NCBI GenBank assembly: GCA_945869265.1
Contig: CAMBOI010000022.1
Span: 1-54,365 of the forward strand
DNA length: 54,365 nucleotides
Origin: an uncultured Prevotella sp.
Lineage (GTDB): Bacteria; Bacteroidota; Bacteroidia; Bacteroidales; Bacteroidaceae
Direction of reading: 5' to 3'
Positions 26,084 to 34,744 of the stretch are shown piece after piece. The position numbers and the translations under genes are program-made. The notes under the pieces were generated by a model, which ran no database searches, was not told the origin of the DNA, and was given only the letters and a program-made list of their open reading frames with translations. Position 1 is the first letter of the stretch; every line of letters starts with the position of its first letter.

Positions 26084-26731
26084 TTGGGAGTAGTATTACG
26101 AGACATAAATGCCGGATATAACGGCAGGGTGCAACTGCGCGATGTCAGCATCGACATCGACGACAGGGATTTCGTGGGTATTGTCGGTCCCAACGGGGGC
26201 GGCAAGACCACATTGCTGCGTGTGCTTCTTGGCTTGATCACGCCATATTCAGGCAGCATTGAGTTCAGGCACGACGGCAAGCCGGTGGATTCGCTCTCTG
26301 TGGGCTATCTGCCTCAGACAAGGGATATCGACGCCGACTTCCCCATGTCGGTTGCAGATGTCGTTGCCTCGGGCATGAACTCCCCCAAGCGTCTCTTCGG
26401 TGGATATACCAAGGAACAACGCGAGCGGGCCAATGATATCATGCACACCATCGGCATTGCCCACTTTGCCCATCGACCCATCAAGGCTCTCAGTGGAGGC
26501 GAGTTGCAACGTGTGCTCTTTGCCCGAGCATTGGTGTCGAGTCCCGAACTCCTTATTCTCGACGAACCCAACAATTTCGTTGACGACAATTTTGAGTCGT
26601 TCATGTACGACACCATACGCAATGTCAACAACAAGGCAGCCGTTGTGATGGTGAGTCACGACCGCCAATTCGTTGAGTCTTACGCCCAAAAGATTATCGA
26701 AGTGAATGAAAGAATAAAGATTTTGCGTTAA
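26084..26731 (+). CDS. znuC: Zinc/manganese ABC transporter ATPase
   Basis: This 215-aa ABC ATPase has Walker A GPNGGGKTT (near residue 33), a Q loop (VGYLPQTRDID), signature LSGGELQRV, Walker B LLILDEP and the H-loop MVSHDR. It follows the metal-binding fusion gene and most resembles ZnuC/MntB-type ATPases. No ATG is available at the right place, so TTG 26084 is the best start; the preceding 48 bases are a repeat tract that may have replaced the original start region. The membrane permease is not in the neighbourhood. Confidence 0.82.
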   Translation: MGVVLRDINAGYNGRVQLRDVSIDIDDRDFVGIVGPNGGGKTTLLRVLLGLITPYSGSIEFRHDGKPVDSLSVGYLPQTRDIDADFPMSVADVVASGMNSPKRLFGGYTKEQRERANDIMHTIGIAHFAHRPIKALSGGELQRVLFARALVSSPELLILDEPNNFVDDNFESFMYDTIRNVNNKAAVVMVSHDRQFVESYAQKIIEVNERIKILR

Positions 26732-26768
26732 AAAGACTGAAATCAACATTATATCAATGTTATTTTTG

Positions 26769-26776
26769 TAACTTTG
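26769..26776 (+). promoter_or_regulatory. -7 box of the DUF2723 gene promoter
   Basis: TAACTTTG lies 36 bases before the ATG at 26813 in an AT-rich leader. The -33 region has no clear TTTG. Confidence 0.55.
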
Positions 26777-26812
26777 CGCCCGAAATTAAATAGTTACAGT
26801 TAAATAAAGAAG

Positions 26813-29800
26813 ATGAAACAATTTAGAATTGTGGATAATGCCCTCGGTTGGCTGTCATTTCTGATAGCCGCCTTTGTGTATTGTTCTACCATCGAACCGA
26901 CAGCCAGTTTCTGGGACTGTCCAGAATTTATCTCAACAGGTTACAAACTGGAGATTGGTCACCCACCCGGCGCACCGTTCTTCATGCTTACCGCCAACCT
27001 GTTTTCACAGTTTGTGAGCGACCCGTCAGAGGTTGCACGTATGGTCAACACCATGAGTGCCCTGCTCTCTGCAGCCACCATCTTGTTCCTGTTCTGGAGC
27101 ATCACCCATCTTGTGCGTCGTCTGCTGTTGCGCGATAACAGCGAGATGACCCTCGGCAAGATGATCACCATTGAAGCCTCAGGACTCGTTGGAGCACTCA
27201 TCTACACCTTCAGCGACACCTTCTGGTTTAGTGCCGTCGAGGGCGAGGTGTATGCCTATTCGTCGGCATTCACAGCTGTGGTGTTCTGGCTGATACTCAA
27301 GTGGGAAGAGCATGCCGACGAGCCTCATAGCGACCGCTGGCTTGTGCTCATCATGTATATGACGGGCCTCTCCATCGGTGTCCATCTGCTCAACCTATTG
27401 TGTCTGCCTGCCATCGTGCTTGTGTATTACTATCGCAAGTATCCCAACCTTCAGGGCAATGCCGACCTCAAGGGTTCACTCATAGCCCTCGGCATCTCTG
27501 TGGTCATTCTGGCAGCAGTGCTATATGGTGTCGTTCCTGGCATCGTACGCGTGGGCGGATGGTTTGAATTGTTCTTCGTCAACACTCTCGGTTGCCCGTT
27601 CAACACCGGTGAGATTATCTACATCGCACTCCTTGTAGGCATCATCATCTGGGCAATATGGGAGACATATAACGACCGCAGCGAGAAGCGCGAGAACATC
27701 GCCTTCCTTGCCTCTGTGGCAATGCTCGGCATTCCCTTCTATGGATTCGGTTGGAGCTCGGTGGTCATCGGCATCATCGTCCTCGCCATCCTGTGGTTTG
27801 TCGTCAACTACAAGCGCAAGGGTGTGGCTCTTGTCAACTCGCGCATCAAGAACACCTCTCTCCTCTGCATGCTCATGCTAATGATAGGCTATTCGAGCTA
27901 TGCACTCATCGTCATCCGTTCGTCTGCCAATCCACCCATGGACCAGAACTCTCCCGAGGACATCTTCACCCTTGGCGAGTATCTCAGTCGCGAGCAGTAT
28001 GGCTCTCGCCCCCTGCTCTATGGTCAGGCATATACCTCGCAGGTTGAACTTCAGAAGGACGATGATGTATGTCGTCCTGCATCCACCAAGGGTGCCCCGG
28101 TATATCAGCGCAAGGACAAGGCTTCTGCCGACGAGAAGGATTCCTACTTCGTGGTGCGCACCAAGGACGAATACAAGTATGCACAGAACATGCTCTTCCC
28201 GCGTATGTACAGTTCTGCCCACACCAATGCCTACGAGAGCTGGATGGGCGGTGTCGAAGGCAACGATGTGTCATACGACCGCTGTGGCGAGATGATCAGC
28301 GTGAAGGTTCCCTCACAATTGGAGAACATCCGCTTCTTCCTCTCCTATCAGTGCAACTTCATGTATTGGAGATATTTCATGTGGAACTTTGCAGGTCGTC
28401 AGAACGACCTTCAGGGCAATGGTGAACTCGAGCACGGCAACTGGATAACCGGTTTCGACTGGTTTGACAACTGGCGTCTTGGCGACCAAAGCAAGTTGCC
28501 CGACGAGCTGAAGAACAACAAGGGACACAACGTCTTCTATTGCCTGCCTCTGCTCTTAGGTCTCATCGGACTCTTCTGGCAGTCGCTGCGCAAGGGGCAG
28601 AAAGGCATCCGCCAGTTCTGGGTGGTGTTCTTCCTGTTCTTCATGACAGGTCTTGCCATCGTCATCTACCTCAACCAGACACCTATGCAGCCTCGTGAGC
28701 GCGACTATGCCTACGCTGGTTCGTTCTATGCCTTCGCTATATGGTGCGGTATGGGTGTTGCAGCTATCATCGAAGAGATCACCCGCCGTCTCAAGGGTCA
28801 CGCTACTGTCATTGCCTCCATCATAGGCATTGCCTGTCTTCTCGTACCTATACAGATGGCTTCGCAGACATGGGACGACCACGACCGTAGCGGACGCTAC
28901 ACCTGTCGCGACTTCGGACGCAACTATCTCATGTCGCTCGAAGAGAAGGGCAACCCAATCATCTTCACCAATGGCGATAACGACACCTTCCCATTGTGGT
29001 ACAACCAGGATGTGGAGGGACAGCGCACCGACGCCCGCGTCTGCAATCTCAGTTATCTGCAGACCGACTGGTATATCGACCAGATGAAGCGTCCGGCCTA
29101 CGACTCTCCTGCACTGCCCATCAATTGGAGCCGACTCGAATATTGTGCCGGCACCAACGAGTATGTCACCGTTGAGCCCGCCCTCAAGGAAAGCGTTAAG
29201 GCTCTCTATGAGACATATCCCGAAGAGGCACGCAAGATGTTTGGCGATAATCCCTACGAACTCAAGAACGTGCTCAAGTATTGGGTGCGCAACGATATCA
29301 CCAAGGAGCAAAAGGAAGTGATGAAGATACTGCTCGGCGACAGCGACACCCACGTCATCCCAACCGACACGGTATATGTCACCATCGACAAGGAGGCTGT
29401 CAAGAAGAGCGGTATGCTCATGGCTGCCGACTCTATCCCCGACCGTATGGTTATCTCTCTCAAGGGCAAGCGCGCACTCTACAAGGGTGACGTGATGATG
29501 CTCGAACTCATTGCCAACTGCAACTGGACACGTCCGATATACGTGGCACTCACCGTTGGCGAGGAAAACTATATGAACCTCGGCGACAACTTCGTGCAGG
29601 AGGGACTTGTCAACCGCATCACTCCGTTCACCACAAATGCTCCAGGGGCAAAGAACTTCGACACCAAGCGCACCTACGACCGCATGATGCACAAGTTCCG
29701 CTTTGGCGGTCTCGACACTCCAGGCATCTATCTCGACGAGACAGTGATGCGCATGTGCTGGACCCACCGCCGAGCCTTTGTCAACCTCGCCATGAATCTT

Positions 29801-30190
29801 GTCAACGAGGGAGATGACAAGAAGGCGGCCAAGGTGCTTGCCTATCTCGACAAGAACATCCCCGAGTATAACGTGCCTGTCAACTATCAGTCGGGCTCGC
29901 TCGACGAAGCACGCGTGTATGCCCACCTCGGTCAGAAGCAAAAGGCAATGGACATGTTCAAGAAATTGTTCGACAATTCCTATCAGTATGCCGCATGGTA
30001 TTGCAGTCTTGAGGACATGCGCTTCTTAAGTGCCCAGCGCGACGCTCTGCTTCATTTCTACATAATGAACCAGATACTCGTCGAAGCAAACGACATCAAC
30101 GAGAAATGGGCCAAGGCCCAGCAAGTGCGTATGAATGGCCTGCTTCAGCTCTACCGCTCAAAAGGCGGAAGCTTTGGGGATGAGGATTAG
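26813..30190 (+). CDS. DUF2723 (TMEM260-like) membrane glycosyltransferase-type protein
   Basis: A 1125-aa membrane protein beginning with the DUF2723 signature: a first helix, then EPTASFWDCPEFISTGYKLEIGHPPGAP across residues 29-56. About a dozen hydrophobic segments fill the first 650 residues, with a conserved GERDYAYAGSFYAF-like block (here PRERDYAYAGSFYAF). The last ~400 residues are soluble with TPR-like helices. The eukaryotic relative TMEM260 is a protein O-mannosyltransferase, so an O-glycosylation role is plausible for Bacteroidetes members. Length is typical. The gene has its own promoter and ends in a repeat tract containing a hairpin element. Confidence 0.85.
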   Translation: MKQFRIVDNALGWLSFLIAAFVYCSTIEPTASFWDCPEFISTGYKLEIGHPPGAPFFMLTANLFSQFVSDPSEVARMVNTMSALLSAATILFLFWSITHLVRRLLLRDNSEMTLGKMITIEASGLVGALIYTFSDTFWFSAVEGEVYAYSSAFTAVVFWLILKWEEHADEPHSDRWLVLIMYMTGLSIGVHLLNLLCLPAIVLVYYYRKYPNLQGNADLKGSLIALGISVVILAAVLYGVVPGIVRVGGWFELFFVNTLGCPFNTGEIIYIALLVGIIIWAIWETYNDRSEKRENIAFLASVAMLGIPFYGFGWSSVVIGIIVLAILWFVVNYKRKGVALVNSRIKNTSLLCMLMLMIGYSSYALIVIRSSANPPMDQNSPEDIFTLGEYLSREQYGSRPLLYGQAYTSQVELQKDDDVCRPASTKGAPVYQRKDKASADEKDSYFVVRTKDEYKYAQNMLFPRMYSSAHTNAYESWMGGVEGNDVSYDRCGEMISVKVPSQLENIRFFLSYQCNFMYWRYFMWNFAGRQNDLQGNGELEHGNWITGFDWFDNWRLGDQSKLPDELKNNKGHNVFYCLPLLLGLIGLFWQSLRKGQKGIRQFWVVFFLFFMTGLAIVIYLNQTPMQPRERDYAYAGSFYAFAIWCGMGVAAIIEEITRRLKGHATVIASIIGIACLLVPIQMASQTWDDHDRSGRYTCRDFGRNYLMSLEEKGNPIIFTNGDNDTFPLWYNQDVEGQRTDARVCNLSYLQTDWYIDQMKRPAYDSPALPINWSRLEYCAGTNEYVTVEPALKESVKALYETYPEEARKMFGDNPYELKNVLKYWVRNDITKEQKEVMKILLGDSDTHVIPTDTVYVTIDKEAVKKSGMLMAADSIPDRMVISLKGKRALYKGDVMMLELIANCNWTRPIYVALTVGEENYMNLGDNFVQEGLVNRITPFTTNAPGAKNFDTKRTYDRMMHKFRFGGLDTPGIYLDETVMRMCWTHRRAFVNLAMNLVNEGDDKKAAKVLAYLDKNIPEYNVPVNYQSGSLDEARVYAHLGQKQKAMDMFKKLFDNSYQYAAWYCSLEDMRFLSAQRDALLHFYIMNQILVEANDINEKWAKAQQVRMNGLLQLYRSKGGSFGDED

Positions 30191-30293
30191 GAATTAGGAA
30201 TTGCTGCGCAAACCGAATGCAGAGCCGAGCTCGCTCGAGCTATGCTGAGGTGAAGCCAGCAATCGACGAAGTCAATTAGGAATTAGGAATTAG
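30191..30293 (+). repeat. TAGGAATT tract with a complete covarying hairpin element
   Basis: TAGGAATT units flank a hairpin element. The outer stem is ATTGCTG (30200-30206) with CAGCAAT (30257-30263), the inner stem is CGAGC-TC-GCTCG, and the tail is CGACGAAGTCAATTA (30264-30278). It fills the gap between the DUF2723 and deacetylase genes. Confidence 0.8.
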
Positions 30294-30295
30294 GG

Positions 30296-30907
30296 ATGAT
30301 TATCGAGCAACCGGCTATATTTCTGAGATGGCTATATCCCAGGGCTACTTGGAGAATGAACCGTCATGAGAAGGCAGTGTATCTCACCTTCGACGACGGT
30401 CCAATCCCCGAGGCTACACCTTTTATCCTTGAGGTTCTTGCCAAATACGACATCAAGGCCACCTTCTTCATGGTGGGCGACAATGTGCGCAAGCATCCCG
30501 AGGTGTTCCGTCAGGTAGTGGAGGCAGGCCATCGCATAGGCAACCACACCTTCAATCACATTGGCGGATTCCGGCACACAATATCATCTTATAGCAATAA
30601 TGCCGAGTTGGCTAATGAATATCTTCACACCAATCTCTTCCGTCCACCCCATGGATGGATGCGTTGGGACCAATATGCCTGGCTCGGTCGCAAATATCGC
30701 ATAGTGATGTGGGATCTCGTCACCCGCGACTATTCCAAGTGGATGACAGCCGAGGGTGTGGTAAACAATGTGAAGCGCTATGCCCGCAATGGTTCGATAA
30801 TCACCTTCCACGACTCTCTCAAGAGTATCGACAAACTGCGCACGGCATTGCCGGAATCTATTGAATGGTTGAAATCCCAAGGATATGAATTCAAGGTATT
30901 TGACTGA
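30296..30907 (+). CDS. Polysaccharide deacetylase (NodB homology domain)
   Basis: This 203-aa protein has the NodB motifs in order: TFDDGP (catalytic Asp, metal Asp), HTFNH (metal His pair), RPPHGWMRWD, MWDLVTRD and ITFHDS. It removes acetyl groups from a glycan. No signal peptide or membrane anchor precedes the domain, so either the substrate is cytoplasmic or export is non-classical; this compact form is common in Bacteroidales. It overlaps queG by 23 bases, so the two are translationally coupled. Confidence 0.88.
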   Translation: MIIEQPAIFLRWLYPRATWRMNRHEKAVYLTFDDGPIPEATPFILEVLAKYDIKATFFMVGDNVRKHPEVFRQVVEAGHRIGNHTFNHIGGFRHTISSYSNNAELANEYLHTNLFRPPHGWMRWDQYAWLGRKYRIVMWDLVTRDYSKWMTAEGVVNNVKRYARNGSIITFHDSLKSIDKLRTALPESIEWLKSQGYEFKVFD

Positions 30908-31868
30908 AAAGATAAAAGCCGAGGCCAAGGGTCTCGGCTTTTTCGCCTGCGGCATAGCCAAGGCCGAAGCCGTTGATAGCGACACTGCCGACGGCTATCG
31001 CCGTTGGATAGCCGATGGCGGTCATGCCTCGATGCACTATCTTGCCGACAACATCGACAAGCGTCTCGACCCTCGACTTCTCATGCCGGGAGTCAAGAGC
31101 ATCGTCTGCGTGGCCCTATCCTATGCACCTGCCAAGACGATTCCCGCCGACCAATATCAAATAGCCTATTATGCCTATGGCAAGGACTATCACGACGTGA
31201 TGAAGCAGAAGCTGCATGCCCTTGCATCCGCCTGCGGCATAACCACCTATCGTGCCTTCTGCGACACTGCCCCCGTGCTTGAGCGTTATTGGGCACAGCG
31301 TGCCGGATTAGGTTGGATAGGTCGCAACCACCAGCTCATCATACCCCATGCAGGCAGCATGTTCTTCCTTGGCGAACTCTTCGTCACCGACACCCTGCAT
31401 TACGACTCCCCCACCCCCAATCGCTGCGGTCGTTGCCATGCCTGCCTCGATGCCTGTCCCACCTCATCAATAATCAATCATCAGTCATCAATAATCAATA
31501 ATCAGTCATCATTCATCAGTTCCCGTTGTCTCAGCTACCTCACAATAGAGCACCGTGGTCCAATTCCTAATTCCTCATTCCTAATTCCTCATTCCTCATT
31601 CCTAATTCCTAATTCCTCATTCCTAATTCCTAATTCCATCTACGGTTGCGACATCTGCCAGCTCGCCTGTCCCTGGAATCGCTTTGCCGTTCCCACCACC
31701 GAACCAGCCTTCCAGCCCTCGGATGCCCTTTTGACAATGACAAAAGAAAAATGGCACAACCTCACCGAAGAGCAATATCGCATACTCTTCAAAGGCAGTG
31801 CCGTAAAACGTGCTAAATATGCAGGCCTAATGCGCAATATCAATAATCAGCAATCAATCAAATCGTGA
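30885..31868 (+). CDS. queG: Epoxyqueuosine reductase with repeat-encoded insertions
   Basis: The 327-aa enzyme performs the last step of queuosine synthesis in tRNA (cobalamin and two 4Fe-4S clusters). The N-terminal half has the DUF1730 features. CGRCHACLDACP and YGCDICQLACPWN are the cluster ligands. Two stretches look foreign: about residues 194-212 (INHQSSIINNQSS) and 226-251 (PNSSFLIPHSSFLIP...). They are encoded by in-frame intergenic-type microsatellites, located between the two cluster motifs where family members normally have short loops. All cysteines and flanking motifs (RCLSYLTIEHRGPIP) remain. It converges with mnmA, overlapping it by 11 bases. Confidence 0.88.
   Translation: MNSRYLTEKIKAEAKGLGFFACGIAKAEAVDSDTADGYRRWIADGGHASMHYLADNIDKRLDPRLLMPGVKSIVCVALSYAPAKTIPADQYQIAYYAYGKDYHDVMKQKLHALASACGITTYRAFCDTAPVLERYWAQRAGLGWIGRNHQLIIPHAGSMFFLGELFVTDTLHYDSPTPNRCGRCHACLDACPTSSIINHQSSIINNQSSFISSRCLSYLTIEHRGPIPNSSFLIPHSSFLIPNSSFLIPNSIYGCDICQLACPWNRFAVPTTEPAFQPSDALLTMTKEKWHNLTEEQYRILFKGSAVKRAKYAGLMRNINNQQSIKS
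31465..31519 (+). repeat. TCAATAATCA/TCATCAG repeat inside queG
   Basis: Variants of AATCAATCATCAGTCATC are tandemly repeated within the open frame. They encode INHQSS/INNQSS in the loop after the first iron-sulfur motif. Confidence 0.8.
31562..31637 (+). repeat. ATTCCTAA/ATTCCTCA microsatellite inside queG
   Basis: About nine copies of the 8-bp ATTCCTAA/ATTCCTCA unit encode repeated IPNSSFL. It is the same unit seen in intergenic tracts at 10.9, 22.5, 30.2 and 36.1 kb. Three units (24 bp) equal eight codons, so gain or loss of units in threes keeps the frame. Confidence 0.88.
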
Positions 31869-32913
31869 TTTCTCCTGAACCATAGCAGCAATGATGGGCC
31901 TCGTCGTAAACGACACAGAACTGACCGGGAGCTACGCCGTGGATCTTCTCCTTGCTATGGATGATATAGGAATTATCTCCTGTGGGCTCCACCGTTGCCT
32001 CATGCCATTCGGGAGTGTGGCGTATCTTGAAGGTGATGCGCTCGGGAAGGCAGGGGACGGTGAGGTAATGGAAGTCGTGGATGGGGAACGATTGCTTGTA
32101 GGCTGTCTGGGGGTCGTAGCCATGGGAGACATAGAGAATGTTGTGCTCTACATCCTTCTTGACAACAAACCATGGACCACCACCGAAGCCGAGTCCCTTG
32201 CGCTGACCGATGGTGTGGAACCACAAACCCTTGTGGCGACCTATGCGGCGACCAGTCTCAAACTCGATGACATCTCCGGGATTGTCGCCGAGATAACGCT
32301 CGATGTAATCGTTGTAATTAATCTTGCCGAGGAAGCATATGCCCTGCGAATCCTTGCGGCGGGCATTTACAAGATGTTCGCGCTCGGCAATGGCACGCAC
32401 CTCGTCCTTCATATAATGTCCGATGGGAAAGAAGGCTTTCTCCAACTGCCAGTCGTAGATCTGGGCAAGGAAGTCGGTCTGGTCTTTCACGGGGTCGGGA
32501 CTGGTGGTGAGCCATTTCTTGCCATCGATAATCTCGGTCTGGGCATAATGGCCAGTGGCGATGAGGTCGTAGTCGTGACCACGCTTCTCGTGGAATGCCC
32601 CAAACTTGATAAGACGATTGCACATGACATCGGGATTAGGCGTGAATCCAGCCTTCACCTTCTCCATGGTATATCGGGTGACATTATCCCAATACTCGCG
32701 ATGGCAATCCACCACCTCCAACCGGCATCCATAGCGATGGGCAACGGCTGTAGCCATCTCGAGGTCTTCCTCGGAGGAACAGTCCCACTCCTCCTTCTCC
32801 TCAGGACCAATCTTGATATAGAAACAATCGGGATGAAGTCCTTGGCGCGTCAATTCATAGACTACAACGGAACTGTCAACACCTCCCGACAATAATACTG
32901 CTATCTTCTTCAT
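31858..32913 (-). CDS. mnmA: tRNA-specific 2-thiouridylase
   Basis: This 351-aa enzyme thiolates U34 of Lys/Glu/Gln tRNAs. It has the PP-loop LLSGGVDSSV near the N-terminus, NPDVMCNRLIKF with the first catalytic Cys, and GICFLGKINY with the second Cys region. The central region (CSSEEDLEMATAV) matches the family. Length is standard. It follows rsgA with a two-base gap on the minus strand, and its 3' end overlaps queG. Two tRNA-anticodon modification genes thus meet tail to tail. Confidence 0.93.
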   Translation of the reverse strand: MKKIAVLLSGGVDSSVVVYELTRQGLHPDCFYIKIGPEEKEEWDCSSEEDLEMATAVAHRYGCRLEVVDCHREYWDNVTRYTMEKVKAGFTPNPDVMCNRLIKFGAFHEKRGHDYDLIATGHYAQTEIIDGKKWLTTSPDPVKDQTDFLAQIYDWQLEKAFFPIGHYMKDEVRAIAEREHLVNARRKDSQGICFLGKINYNDYIERYLGDNPGDVIEFETGRRIGRHKGLWFHTIGQRKGLGFGGGPWFVVKKDVEHNILYVSHGYDPQTAYKQSFPIHDFHYLTVPCLPERITFKIRHTPEWHEATVEPTGDNSYIIHSKEKIHGVAPGQFCVVYDEAHHCCYGSGEITI

Positions 32914-32915
32914 TT

Positions 32916-33851
32916 CTAATCCTTCCTGTATTTCCCCTCCTCCTTGTCATCGAGCATACTGAGATATGACTGATATCTGCTGGCGGCAATGTAGTGGTCC
33001 TCGACAGCCTTGAGCACGGCACAACCTGGCTCGTGGGTGTGAGTGCAATTGCTGAAACGGCAGTCGCGCGAGAAGCGGAATATCTCCTTGAAATACCCGG
33101 AGAGCTCCTCGGGTTCGATGTCGAAGGTGCCAAAACCTTTGATTCCCGGGGTGTCGATGATATACCCACCGGAGGGAAGTGGCAACATCTCACTGAACGT
33201 GGTGGTGTGCATACCCGTGTTGTGGGCATCGGAGATCTCGGCAGTGCGGAGATTGGCATCCGGCAGAAGGCGATTAATAAGAGTTGACTTCCCCACTCCA
33301 CTATTACCGCTCAGCACGGTGACCTTACCCTCGAGCAACTGCATCACTGTTTCAACACCATCGCCTCGCTCTGCCGAGATGGAGCGACATTCATATCCCA
33401 CCGTCTCGTAGAGATTAATCATCATGTCGAGATAGCGCAATTCGTCGTCATCGAGGATGTCCACCTTATTAAATATAAGGACAACCGGTATGCGATATGC
33501 CTCGGCAGAGGCAAGAAAGCGATCGATGAAGGTTGTGGAGGTCTGGGGATAATTGACCGTGACCACCAGCATTGCCTGATCGACATTGGCGGCAATGATA
33601 TGACTCTGCTTGGAGAGATTAGACGCCTTACGGATGATATAGTTGCGGCGGTCGGCTATCTCAGTGATAAATGCAGTGCCCTCGTTGTTGGGCACAAGAG
33701 TTACATGGTCACCCACAGCCACGGGGTTGGTGCTGCGGATGCCCTTGAGGCGGAAGTTGCCCTTTATCTTACAATCGATAAGCTGGCCACCGTCGTCGGT
33801 CTTGACGGTGTACCAGCTTCCTGTATTACGAATTACTAATCCTGTATGCAA
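32916..33851 (-). CDS. rsgA: Ribosome small-subunit GTPase RsgA
   Basis: The 311-aa protein has an N-terminal OB fold and a circularly permuted GTPase. G4 ([11 protein letters not shown]) comes first, then G1 ([15 protein letters not shown]) and G3 (DTPGIKGFG). The zinc knuckle [14 protein letters not shown] is at the C-terminus. It assists late 30S maturation. It sits between frr and mnmA in a minus-strand translation-related cluster. Confidence 0.94.
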   Translation of the reverse strand: MHTGLVIRNTGSWYTVKTDDGGQLIDCKIKGNFRLKGIRSTNPVAVGDHVTLVPNNEGTAFITEIADRRNYIIRKASNLSKQSHIIAANVDQAMLVVTVNYPQTSTTFIDRFLASAEAYRIPVVLIFNKVDILDDDELRYLDMMINLYETVGYECRSISAERGDGVETVMQLLEGKVTVLSGNSGVGKSTLINRLLPDANLRTAEISDAHNTGMHTTTFSEMLPLPSGGYIIDTPGIKGFGTFDIEPEELSGYFKEIFRFSRDCRFSNCTHTHEPGCAVLKAVEDHYIAASRYQSYLSMLDDKEEGKYRKD

Positions 33852-33882
33852 AGGGTTAATATATTACGTTTTATATTTTTGA

Positions 33883-34443
33883 TTACACAGTCATTATTTC
33901 CTTATCCTTGGCAGCAAGGAGGTTATCGACGTTCTTGATCATCTTGTCGTGAATTTTCTGAAGGTCATTCTCGGCATCCTTCTCAAGGTCCTCGGACAGT
34001 CCGTCCTTAATAGCCTTCTTGAGCTTGTCCTTCACATCGGCACGCACATTGCGTATCTGCACCTTCACACCCTCACCAATCTTGTTGCACTGCTTGGAGA
34101 GTTCGCGACGGCGCTCCTCGGTGGGCACTGGAATACCAAGACGGATAATCTCGCCATTGTTCTCGGGTGTGATACCCACATCAGAATCCATAATGGCCTT
34201 CTCGATTGCCTTAATCTGCTTTTTGTCCCACGGACGAATGGCTATAGAACGAGGGTCGGGAGTTGAAAGGTTTGCTACTTGGTTGAGGGGCACCATAGAG
34301 CCGTAGGACTCAACCTTGATACCGTCGAGAATAGCCACGTTGGCGCGTCCGGCACGTATGCGGGCGAGCTGCTCTTCGAGATACATCACTGCCATCTCCA
34401 TTTTCTCTTCGGCATTGCCTAATGTTTCTTTTACGTCTATCAT
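33883..34443 (-). CDS. frr: Ribosome recycling factor
   Basis: The 186-aa protein begins MIDVKETLGNAEEKMEMAV and contains ARIRAGRANVAILD and the conserved ITPENNGEIIRLGIPVPTEERR block. It splits post-termination ribosomes with EF-G. The ATG at 34443 gives the usual length; the frame is open 30 bases further upstream but no better start exists. It leads the frr-rsgA-mnmA group. Confidence 0.95.
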   Translation of the reverse strand: MIDVKETLGNAEEKMEMAVMYLEEQLARIRAGRANVAILDGIKVESYGSMVPLNQVANLSTPDPRSIAIRPWDKKQIKAIEKAIMDSDVGITPENNGEIIRLGIPVPTEERRRELSKQCNKIGEGVKVQIRNVRADVKDKLKKAIKDGLSEDLEKDAENDLQKIHDKMIKNVDNLLAAKDKEIMTV

Positions 34444-34470
34444 ATTTTTATTATATTTAATTTCACGACA

Positions 34471-34502
34471 CAAAAATACGTATATTCCCGCAAATGACCA
34501 AA
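34471..34502 (-). promoter_or_regulatory. frr promoter
   Basis: On the minus strand, -33 TTTG (34499-34502) and -7 TATTTTTG (34471-34478) are 20 bases apart, with the ATG 28 bases downstream. Confidence 0.65.
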
Positions 34503-34580
34503 GGATTGGGCAGTTTTTTTGATTTTTTAACCACAGGGACTATTATATATAATAAGGTGTAAGGAGGAAAAAAGGGCAAT

Positions 34581-34623
34581 ATACCACGATTGTGGTATGC
34601 GAAATGCTACATGTGTGGTATTT
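34581..34623. promoter_or_regulatory. Palindromic operator ahead of metY
   Basis: A perfect 7-bp inverted repeat, ATACCACGATTGTGGTAT (34581-34598), is followed 12 bases later by a second copy of the right half, TGTGGTATTT (34614-34623). That second copy overlaps the -33 region of the metY promoter. This arrangement suits a dimeric repressor or activator of sulfur-amino-acid genes; no regulator gene is adjacent. Confidence 0.6.
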
Positions 34624-34651
34624 CGGGAATGAAAAAATCGTCGTACCTTTG
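34621..34651 (+). promoter_or_regulatory. metY promoter
   Basis: -7 TACCTTTG (34644-34651) with a TTTC -33 box (34621-34624) 19 bases upstream. The ~90-base leader contains a small TCCTTGCAGGA hairpin and an ATTGAAA repeat. Confidence 0.6.
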
Positions 34652-34744
34652 CAGCGTGATTCTGAAAGTCCTTGCAGGACATTAAAGGATTGAAAGATTG
34701 AAAAATTGAAAAATTAAAGTATTAACATTAAAAATAAGAAGATT

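Noticed and set aside
28556..29941. A 461-codon open frame antisense to the DUF2723 gene
   Set aside because: No promoter, no recognisable domain, and fully contained opposite a well-supported gene.
30885..31868. queG as a pseudogene because of repeat insertions
   Set aside because: The frame is intact, all iron-sulfur cysteines and flanking motifs are present and both inserts lie in loop positions, so it is annotated as a functional gene with unusual insertions.
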